A DNA stretch of 64,000 bases from Notolepis coatsorum (taxonomy: Eukaryota > Chordata > Actinopteri > Aulopiformes > Paralepididae). A program made the translations under genes and the position numbers. Shown in pieces: positions 56,248 through 64,000 of this stretch (position 1 is its first letter; each line of letters starts with the position of its first letter). The notes under the pieces were generated by a model, which worked only from the letters and a program-made list of their open reading frames with translations, searched no databases and had not been told where the DNA came from. The stretch spans positions 75,231,706 to 75,295,705 of the forward strand of contig OZ020586.1 in assembly GCA_963971535.1 (NCBI GenBank), read 5' to 3'.

Positions 56248-56299
<52 letters not shown>
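56248..56299 (+). repeat. (CT)n microsatellite
   Basis: About 25 CT units. Confidence 0.95.
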
Positions 56300-56302
<3 letters not shown>

Positions 56303-56343
56303 TACAGTCCATGTATTGTCCAACAAAGCACACTATGGAGTCA

Positions 56344-56630
56344 TTAAAGGGGCACTTCATCAAAAAACAATGCTGATTTATTTTGCACATGATCGCACAC
56401 ACATCCAAAAACAAGTTTTGCACACATTCATTTAGTTGGACAGTTATTGAGAGTAAATTACTTATTTGAATATGGTCACTAGTTATGTCATAGAGGACAT
56501 TGTGTTGTGGTAATTATTACAGCACAATACAATTATAAGGTATTGCTATTTTTTCATACATGAAATCTATAATTTCATGGAACTGTAATTAACAATGAAT
56601 CAGCATTGTTTTTGGTGAATGCCTCTTTAA
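56344..56630. mobile_element. MITE with about 35-bp inverted repeats
   Basis: Left TTAAAGGGGCACTTCATCAA with AACAATGCTGATT; right end, in complement, TTAAAGAGGCATTCACCAAA with the same AACAATGCTGATT. Non-coding, 287 bp. Confidence 0.85.
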
Positions 56631-57048
56631 TATTTGGATTTTGGACAGATTGACTGATTGGAGCAGTTCCTGCCACATAATCTGAGACATTTCAAGTGTC
56701 CATCAGTCCAACGATCATGTCTGAAAAATGTAGTCGTCAGTCATTATTTTCCATGTCCTTGTTTCAAGAAAATATGATGTGGTGCTTCCATCTGGTGGTC
56801 AAACAGGGTAGCACCATCGCTTCTGGGCCCTGTCATTACAGGTACACGTACACACTCTATGTATCTGTCACTGTCCAGTGTGTGTCTGTTGCATCTCCAA
56901 AAGTAAACTTTTCATTAATTACAGCCCTCATTTGGAATTTGAAGTTTGACTTGTAGATCGAAAATAAACGTGTACATTTTATTGTGTGTCGGTTGGGAAA
57001 CTGTGGCTAAGAAATGCACTTTGCATGGTGAGATGGGCCGGAAGACGG
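56631..57048. other. No recognised feature
   Basis: Short frames only; nothing recognised. Confidence 0.3.
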
Positions 57049-57310
57049 AGCGATGTGGCTCAGGAGGTATACAGCGCTCATCTGGTAATCAGAAGGTTCC
57101 CAGTTCGATTCCAGCTTCTCCTGGCAGCGTATCGAAGTGTCCTCGAGCAAGACACTTAACCCCTAACTGCTCCCGATGAGCAGGTTGGCACCTTGCATGG
57201 TCGCCTCCGCCATCGTTGTGAATGTGTGAGTGAATGGGTGAATGTGAGGCATAAATTGTAAAGCGATTTGGATAAAAGCGCTACATATACATGCAGTTAA
57301 TTTACCATAT
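57049..57310 (+). mobile_element. tRNA-derived SINE, near complete
   Basis: GATGTGGCTCAGGAGGTATA (A-box), GTTCCCAGTTCGATTCCAGC (B-box), the CGAGCAAGACACTTAACCCC core, GTGAATGGGTGAATGTGAGG and the tail AAGCGATTTGGATAAAAGCG. The order and about 260-bp length are those of common fish tRNA-SINEs. Confidence 0.85.
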
Positions 57311-58628
57311 AAGCACTTGATCCACATGAAATAAAGCACAAACACATTAGTGTCAATGGTGGAAAGACGATCATTTAATCATTTCACAAAACTTTATTAC
57401 AACATAAAGCTTATGAACAAAAACTGTCTGTAGGAATTGAAAGGCATTTTTCAGTGAACAGCAATTCAAGTTGTTGTTGTATATTTATTGAATAATGGGT
57501 AATGGCATAGCTGCCTTAGTGTCAATCAGCATGAAGATAGACATTAATGACTGACTAGTTGTCGGTGTGCTTTATAGTCATAACGTTCAAACTCTGGGCC
57601 CATTTTGACCACTTTGCTAACAGAGCTGCTGGTGATATAACCATTGAGGCATTAGGAAATAGCTTCTACTTGTCTTGCTATGTCTGGTGTTTGCAAAGTA
57701 TGCAAACAATTATTTTGACCAGGTTAGCCATGAATTCACATCGAAATGAAAGATCAAAGAGTACATTCGAATGCACTTTACATCTCAAGAGTCACTAACC
57801 AGGAGTCACTAACCAGGAGTCAACACCGATTCTTAAAGACTGTTGGAGTTGACTCTCCATCATTATTTGAAGCTATAGGGAAACTATATATCGGATATCA
57901 GAAAGATATAATTTGGATATTTTCATTTTTAAGCCTTTCTTAAAGCTGTTTACCTGTTAGCGGTAACTAATGAGTTGGCCATCCAATGGCAAGGGACTTC
58001 CGCCCTTTTAGCATTACCATGACCATTTGAAGATATTTCATAAATTACTGAAAGACACCAAATTGACATAAAATATCTTACTATTTTTCAGTCAATCAAA
58101 TCCTAGTATAATGCAAACGTTGATAACCCGCGAAAGACAAACATTGTTCATTGTTCACCGTAGAGAATTGGGTTTTTGGATGTCGATGTTCAATATCAAC
58201 ACCAAGTACAACACTGCGGTCTATTCCTACCCCATCATGTTTTAAAAAAAACGAAGTGACTTTTGCACACTTTGCTTTAGTGTTTTATCGTAGGTAACAT
58301 TATGCACCAGAAAGGGGAAGCATGTTACTTAAGTCCCCGTTACGTCATAATTTATTTGAAAAATCGGTTTCAATCCCTCTTCATCGCATGTTCACTTTAG
58401 CCATACAGCAACCTTTCCACCTCTATGTGATATGTATAGGCTTTCCCCCCACAATTAATGGTGTTTCCATTCAGGTGTTCTTACGCACAACTTTAAAATC
58501 ATACTGGTATCTAGTGTGAAGAACAGCATGGGTTGTGTTGTGAAAGGACTCCACACCCTTCAACAACGTCATTGGTATTGGTAAGTAGGAAATAGGGAAC
58601 GGGTCCAAAGTCTTCTGAACTTTATTTA
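57311..58628. other. No recognised gene
   Basis: 1.3 kb of AT-rich sequence. ACCAGGAGTCACTA is duplicated near 57795. No exon or repeat family recognised. Confidence 0.35.
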
Positions 58629-58800
58629 ATGGGTTCATTGCAGAACCAGGGAGTAGTCTGTGCTTCAATGGGTTCATTGCAGAACCAGGGAGTAAGTAGT
58701 CTGTGCTTTAATGGGTTCATTGCAGAACCAGGGAGTAGTCTGTGCTTTTATGTGGATTCAGAGTTGGGTTCATTGCAGAACCAGGGAGTCTGTGCTTTTA
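58629..58800 (+). repeat. About 38-bp minisatellite
   Basis: Four copies of GGGTTCATTGCAGAACCAGG with AGTCTGTGCTT; the last two are separated by ATGTGGATTCAGA-type spacers. The open frame here is an artefact. Confidence 0.85.
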
Positions 58801-60016
58801 TGTGGATTCAGAATTGTCGTAGTCGCTTCACCTGCCTGCTGTGGAAGATGAATCAAGAAGACTGTATGAAGAAGCAGGCAGCTGATTAATATGCAGCTTG
58901 TTGAAAAAGCCAAACGCTATGTTATCAGTTTGAGACAACAGACCAGCTGTTGGTTAAGGGGTGTGATCACAACTACATGTGATTTGGTTTGGTCCAGACC
59001 ACGGTATGGTCCAGACCACTTTTCTGTTCCATTTCATATTTGGTTTGTTTAGGTTCCGACTGCCCAATAGACCTGTTCGCTGTATACGTAAATGTACAAT
59101 GTTCGAGCCAATCAGCAATACCAACTGAGTCACGTGACTAAGTTGGCCCATACCTGCGCGAGCTGCTGCGCTAAAAAAAAAGTACGACAGGGCTATATGG
59201 AGAAACCATGACACTCCCCTGACTAGTTGTTTTAAAACTAAAACGTCTGGATGTCATTTAGCCAAATCAGCATGGCTGTAAGTGTGAGTCTTTCACCTTT
59301 ACATGGATTGATTGTTTAGATCGCTAGCATGGAACAAATGCAAATATATTGTTGTCTGCCCCTATTCCAGGATTACGTTCCTTTTGCCCCTTGATGCTTG
59401 CACACTGAGTCTGACATGGACAGCAGACAGGTCTATTGCAAAGTGAAACAAGGCTTGTAATTAAAGATAGACCCATAGAACATTATTGGACAACTTTGGT
59501 GAGCTGTCAAGATTTGGTCAAGGTCATCATATCAAATCCTTTTCTTCACCCAAGCTGCCTTCTGCTGCAGGGTGTCACACAGTTTCTTGGCTTTCACACG
59601 GAATAGCTCCATTGTTTTCTTTCTGTCGGCTATCCAAGCACAGGTGACTGCATCTCCTATCAGATGTCTACTTGTATCTTTCTTTCCTATATTTGGTTGG
59701 GATTGTGTTCTAGGACCTCTCCTGCCCCAAACAAACCAAAACAAAGACAGTAAATGATCCACGGTTCAAATAAATTGCAATAAAGAAAAAGTAAATTGAC
59801 CATTGTAGTTCACGTGTGCAGGTGTGCTTCATTTAAAGTAAAACTAGAAAATCTGCTATACATTTAACCTGGAAACTGGTTGCTCATGTTGATGATGTGG
59901 GTGTGGCTGAGAGATATGACTGAGATAGCAGTCATGATGCACAATATCCCCAGTGACAAGGCACAACACTGAGGGAAACAAATAAATACACAGAAGAAAG
60001 AAATAGTAGTAAAGAT

Positions 60017-60017
<1 letters not shown>
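58801..60017. other. No recognised gene
   Basis: Contains AGCCAATCAGC and GTCACGTGAC near 59108-59140 (CCAAT- and E-box-like words), but no first exon is seen. It lies downstream of the lectican stop codon and may hold its 3' UTR in part. Confidence 0.3.

Positions 60018-60101
<84 letters not shown>
60018..60101 (+). repeat. (AT)n microsatellite
   Basis: About 42 AT units. Confidence 0.96.
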
Positions 60102-60102
<1 letters not shown>

Positions 60103-60467
60103 CTTTGTTTTTACCTGTGTGCATTGCTATGCTGTCCTGCTCAAGCATTCATTGGCAAAAAAATTAAAATAATAATTGAACCCTTGCACTGAAGAAGAAC
60201 CATATAACTCCATTTAGGAATGTTTTGGACTGCCCTTGAATTTGGATTGTGAATGTTATACATCACAAGACACGACTCTACCTCTACTGTCTTTATACGA
60301 ATGAACACAACACTCACCATCTTTAGATAATAAAGTTTGAACAATTTGTTCCTCTGAAAAACTCAAATGGAGTCATGTGGTTCTTCGTCTGAGGTACTCA
60401 ATTCTATTTTCTGTCTTCACCTCGTCGTGTTAGAATAGTTGCAGAAAGGAAATGAGGAAAGTGAGTC

Positions 60468-60589
60468 TCAGAACTTGATGTCCCAGTATTGGGGCGATTC
60501 CTTCGTGGTCGGAGCGTCGTCCTCGGCCGTGTCCTGGCTTGTGGAGGCGAGTGATGAGACTGCAGCTGCCTGTGCCTGGACCCCTGGCC
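60468..60589 (-). CDS. Lectican proteoglycan, C-terminal coding exon
   Basis: Minus strand: acceptor GTTCTTGCAG at 60590-60599, then 2 nt completing a split Gly codon, 39 residues and a TGA at 60468-60470. The tail is acidic and Ser/Thr-rich and ends SPQYWDIKF. The phase fits the donor of the sushi exon exactly (CCT-G joined to GG-CCA). Lecticans (aggrecan, versican, neurocan, brevican) carry a short non-conserved tail after the sushi domain; this one is not alignable by eye to a particular member. Confidence 0.8.
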
Positions 60590-60602
60590 CTGCAAGAACA
60601 AC

Positions 60603-61045
60603 ACCTGTTAGCTGTGAGAGGAAGAGGAGGGTTGACCTGAAACAACACCTATCGGCTGTGAGAGGAAGAGGAGGGTTGACCTGAAACAATACCTATCGGC
60701 TGTGAGAGGAAGAGGAGGGTTGACCTGAAACAACACCTATCGGCTGTGAGACGAAGAGGAGGGTTGACCTGAAACAACACCTATCGGCTGTGAGAGGAAG
60801 AGGAGGGTTGACCTGAAACAACACCTATCGGCTGTGAGAGGAAGAGGAGGGTTGACCTGAAACAACACCTATCGGCTGTGAGAGGAAGAGGAGGGTTGAC
60901 CTGAAACAACACCTATCGGCTGTGAGAGGAAGAGGAGGGTTGACCTGAAACAACACCTATCAGCTGTGAGAGGAAGAGGAGGGTTGACCTGAAACAACAC
61001 CTATCAGCTGTGAGAGGAAGAGGAAGAGGAGGGTTGACCTGAAAC
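60603..61045 (-). repeat. 44-bp intronic minisatellite with splice-acceptor-like units
   Basis: Ten units at 44-bp spacing (first core at 60611, then 60655, 60699 and so on to 61007). On the gene strand each unit reads CCTCCTCTTCCTCTCACAGC, a pyrimidine tract followed by CAG, i.e. a 3' splice-site-like sequence. The array ends 13 nt before the real acceptor of the last coding exon. Confidence 0.9.
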
Positions 61046-61109
61046 TCCTTGGAAACCTTTTATTACTCGTTTTCAATTTCACTTCATTTTCCAAAAATGG
61101 ATAGATGAC

Positions 61110-61465
61110 ATCAAGGTACATGAAGCTGCACTGTGTAACTTTAGCTCAATAGTGGCACCCTGTGGCTATGAAAGGTAACTGATCAGTGTTTTACACAGAC
61201 TGTGGAGGATGAGAGAAAACAGCATGGGAACTCTAGGTAACTTTGGGAGTGAATACAACTCTCCCCTCCCTCAATAACTTCTGCCAGGTACCCTCGAGCA
61301 AGGCACTGATCCCCCCAACTGCCCCAGCGGAGCTGTTCAGTGGCCAACGGTTGACGACTGTGGTTGTACTGGCAGCTCCCAGTTGGGAGTGTGAAGCAGG
61401 GCATTGCTGCAGTCAACCTTCCCTGAATAAATAAAGATAAACAGTTTAAAAAAAAAAGAGCAAAA
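61110..61465 (+). mobile_element. SINE-like retroposon in the lectican intron
   Basis: Contains TACCCTCGAGCAAGGCACTG, a SINE core word shared in type with 57.1 kb, and ends CTGAATAAATAAAGATAAAC with an A-run. It lies within about 10 nt of the sushi-exon donor on the other strand. The left limit is approximate. Confidence 0.55.
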
Positions 61466-61473
61466 CATCTCAC

Positions 61474-61656
61474 CAGGTAGACAGAGAACCTGGGGTCTTT
61501 CCCACAGACCCCCGGCCAGGCATCGGACCAGAGGGTGGCGTCTCTGCAGGAAGCCCTGGGCACAGTAATAGCGGATGACTGCGTCGGTCTCGTACCTCTG
61601 GCGAAGCTTTCCGTAAATGGATGCATTTGGGACCTTTGGTGGCGGGCCACAGAAAG
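61474..61656 (-). CDS. Lectican sushi (CCP) domain exon
   Basis: A 183-nt exon on the minus strand, with acceptor CCTCCAACAG and donor G|GTGAG. It encodes one complete complement-control-protein domain with its four cysteines and Trp: CGPPPKVPNASIYGK, RYETDAVIRYYC, HPLVRCLAGGLW and ERPQVLC. The 183-nt length and position after the lectin domain match lectican genes. RYETDAVIRYYC and CGPPP resemble brevican and neurocan most; member identity is not settled. These proteoglycans act in the extracellular matrix, notably of nervous tissue and cartilage. Confidence 0.9.
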
Positions 61657-61769
61657 CTGTTGGAGGAATCGGAGAGAAAAAGCTAATTCATCAAATGGAA
61701 TGAATGTACAGTACATGGATTTGTCTCTGTAGTAATGATGTAAAGACACACCAACAATGTTTTTGCAGG

Positions 61770-62312
61770 CTACGCTCCTCTGACCTCCTCCACACCAACA
61801 CCCTCTCTTGTACCTCACACTCCTCCGACACTGGTCTCCTCATCATTCCTCACACCAGACTGTGTACTGTTGGGGACAGAGCCTTCAGTGCTGCTACTAC
61901 CCTCTGGAACACTCTCCCAGCCTCAATGTCTTCAGTGCTGCTACTACCCTCTGGAACACTCTCCCAGCCTCAATGTCTTCAGTGCTGCTACTACCCAACA
62001 AGGGACTAAACACTATCCAACTAAACAAGGGACTAAACACGTTTCGCAATTATGCCACAATAATGTGGAACGCCCTACCCACAGCCGTAAAGGAATGTGA
62101 ATCCCTACCCTCCTTCAAAACCGCTCTCAAAGAGCACCTACGGGTTTCTTCCCCTTCGGATGTATATATTTTTTTATGATCTACTGTATATTTGTATGTC
62201 TTGTATGTCATAAATGTCTTGATTAATTGAAAATGGAAGACCCTTATGTAAACAAGAAGAACGCCTTTTTCTGGTCTTCATCCTCTTAGCAGTTGTTAGT
62301 ATTGAGCCGTTT

Positions 62313-62379
<67 letters not shown>

Positions 62380-62400
62380 CCCTCTGGAACACTCTCTCAG
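61770..62400 (+). mobile_element. LINE within a LINE, in the lectican intron (antisense)
   Basis: 61770-62000 encodes a LINE ORF2 end (TRLCTVGDRAFSAATTLWN) with a 47-bp unit containing CTCTGGAACACTCTCCCAGC repeated in tandem. 62014-62378 is a copy of the (AATC)n family (NYATIMWNALPTAVKECES, 3' block, 15 AATC units). After its tail the CTCTGGAACACTCTC word appears again, so the second LINE is inserted in the first. Confidence 0.8.
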
Positions 62401-62545
62401 CCTCATTTAGCCCCCCCCCACATCAGTAAACATGCAAATACAAAGAGATTCCAGTTTTTCATGTCCAATTTTACTATGGAGGTCAATGGAGAAATTGGAC
62501 ATGGAATGACTGTGTGGTTATGTCCACTGCCTGCAGCCTACTCAC

Positions 62546-62690
62546 AGGTGCTCTTCCTGCAGGTGTAGGCTAGATGGTAGTTGCAGGGAACGTCGCTCCA
62601 GCGGCCAGCATCATGCCACACCATCACCACGCAGTCCTCCCCAGACAGGAAGTAGCTGTCAGGCTGTCCATGGTACCAGTTTTCATAGAG
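62546..62690 (-). CDS. Lectican C-type lectin domain, last exon
   Basis: A 145-nt exon on the minus strand. It encodes [19 protein letters not shown] then [20 protein letters not shown] and AYTCRK, the C-terminal third of a lectican C-type lectin domain, including the Glu-Asp-Cys and Trp-x-Asp calcium/sugar-site region and the last disulphide cysteines. Exon length and both phases fit lectican genes (donor ACCT|GTGAG joins CT-TTC-TGT of the sushi exon). Earlier exons must lie beyond the window. The acceptor, TTATCTTATGTAG, is formed by the tail of a LINE. Confidence 0.92.
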
Positions 62691-62693
62691 CTA

Positions 62694-62850
62694 CATAAGA
62701 TAAGATAAGATATTCCTTTATTGATCCCCGTGGGGAAATTCGGGTGTCATAGCAGCATGGGGGAGGGGGGAGGGGAGGTACAAGTAAAGGCAGGGTAATA
62801 GTCAATACAAATAAAATTAGATCTGAATATAGAAATATTAGAAAAGTAAA
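62694..62850 (-). mobile_element. LINE 3' end with (TATCT)n tail, adjoining a splice acceptor
   Basis: On the minus strand: GAATTTCCCCACGGGGATCA, ATAAAGGAATATC and then TTATCTTATCTTATG, ending at the acceptor of the lectin exon. Same family as 12.8 and 29.7 kb. It has the same orientation as the gene. Confidence 0.85.
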
Positions 62851-62973
62851 CAGGGTAAACAAAGGTGATGATGAGGGTCTGTGCATGGACCGCGGAACCG
62901 GTAGGGCCAGTAGGGCCATGGCCCTACCAACTTTGGGGTGTATCAAACATCAAACATTATGTAAACATTAATA

Positions 62974-62974
<1 letters not shown>

Positions 62975-63047
<73 letters not shown>
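62975..63047 (+). repeat. (AAT)n microsatellite
   Basis: About 24 AAT units beside AACATTA repeats, immediately before a TTAA-ended repeat. Confidence 0.93.
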
Positions 63048-63048
<1 letters not shown>

Positions 63049-63058
63049 TTAATTAACA

Positions 63059-64000
63059 TTAACACTTTAATCGCCGGAAACGCCGAAACTCGTCATTGCC
63101 CGCCATGCTCATTCTGCCGAAGACGCCGTAACACGTCTTTGATATCAATATTTCAAAAATCTGTAATCGAAATCATATTTCTCTCCCGGGGACCTGAGAT
63201 ATACTGCTGAGCTCCACTCAACTCTCTAACGGTTCAAGAGCGCCATCTGGTGGCCGATCGGCAGATCGCCCAACAGGAAGTCATGTGGATGAAGTGGTGC
63301 TCACCCATATTTCGTCCGGGCACTCGCTATCATTAGCAGGACTCCATCTTGACACAGTGAACACCGATCGGTGCACATAACTCGATAAACAACATGATTT
63401 GGACGTATATACTATTATACAACCTGGAAATGGATCGGATATTTCGACATCCCATAATAGGAAAAATTCTATTCCACGCTCATCCCCCAACGGCGCGAGG
63501 AAGATACGGTGAGTTTCAGCGTTATTTTCTAATGTCTGCTATACTAACTGGTCTGATGATCATATGACCCACACTAGATGAATGATATAACGTTGCCCAC
63601 GGAATTATAAACGACCCCCGCCCATCCGGTCAACATCAGATCATACGTAGTAACTTCTAGAAGTACCTCCAGTTGAAATTTTTTATCTGGCACCGATCGC
63701 TACCAAACTGTATTTGATCATCAATATAATGCATTTGGGGCTATAAATCAAGTTCTGGAGAAAGCTGCAGAAAACGATAAAAACATACTTATACTTTAGA
63801 CCGTATTTTAGTATGAATATGTGAATGAAAAAGTATAACGTTGCTACACCCTGAACAATAGATATAGGACATTGAATGGGCCATAATAATGTCAATTTAG
63901 CAATACAATTTAAAAAGTTATAGCCCTGCAAAGAAGGGGAACTTCTCCATAGACAAATAGAGCTGGCTAGGGATGGTAAATTATGAATTTAACCATGGCG
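63059..64000 (-). mobile_element. Dispersed TTAA-ended repeat, minus copy (runs off the window)
   Basis: Starts TTAACACTTTAATCGCCGG at 63059 and is homologous in reverse to 15907-17075 (shared ACGGAATTATAAACGACCCC, AAAGTTATAGCCCTGCAAAG and others). Non-coding as far as seen. The TTAACACTTT end matches that of the 27343 transposon. Confidence 0.7.

Overview
This window looks like a transposon- and microsatellite-saturated stretch of a ray-finned (teleost) fish genome. The basis is the combination of split exons of a vertebrate lectican gene, teleost-type retroelements (BEL/Pao, a chromodomain Ty3/gypsy element, LINEs with short tandem-repeat tails, tRNA-derived SINEs, DIRS-type elements), many hAT-type MITEs, and very long (CA)n, (ATT)n, (AT)n and (CAGA)n tracts. 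The density of simple repeats would suit a gadiform, but the species cannot be fixed from sequence alone. There are no prokaryotic features.

Layout. 1-6.9 kb: simple repeats, LINE 3' ends, one foldback MITE and one candidate exon. 6.9-11.9 kb: a 5'-truncated BEL/Pao element on the minus strand (pol and a probable 3' LTR), with a hAT MITE inserted in the LTR. 12.25-13.1 kb: a foldback element with tRNA-like arms and a LINE at its apex. 13-27 kb: AT-rich sequence, several MITEs, a SINE split by a LINE, and very long microsatellites. 27.2-37.2 kb: a nested stack in which one LINE 3' end is cut into three pieces by a TTAA-type transposon (27343-28735) and a hAT-type element (28769-37147). The hAT-type element itself holds a Ty3/gypsy chromovirus (30247-36611) with 972-bp LTRs, a 5-bp target duplication, a predicted self-priming site, intact gag and a twice-frameshifted pol. 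37.2-39.45 kb: a 49-bp minisatellite broken by LINEs, a SINE and a probable solo LTR. 42.66-51.5 kb: two related non-coding elements (A, 42757-45670; B, 46079-51400) set in one 12-bp minisatellite. Both have inverted terminal repeats plus an internal complementary region, the signature of DIRS tyrosine-recombinase retrotransposons. B also carries 5S rRNA-derived sequence. 52-56.2 kb: a roughly 40-bp satellite interrupted by a LINE with an intact reverse-transcriptase frame and by a GC-rich MITE. 60.4-62.7 kb: the last three coding exons of a lectican-type proteoglycan gene on the minus strand (end of the C-type lectin domain, sushi domain, C-terminus). 63.06-64 kb: a repeat homologous, in inverted orientation, to 15.9-17.1 kb.

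The most unusual content is the pair of non-coding DIRS-architecture elements. In B the internal region matches 42 nt of the left end and 57 nt of the right end perfectly, sharing one GTT/AAC triplet, and removing B rejoins the minisatellite. No reverse transcriptase or recombinase frame was found in A or B, so they are best read as non-autonomous DIRS relatives mobilised in trans (inference). Other points of note are the gypsy self-primer, the three-way dissected LINE, a LINE tail serving as the pyrimidine tract of a lectican splice acceptor, and an intronic minisatellite whose units each look like a 3' splice site.
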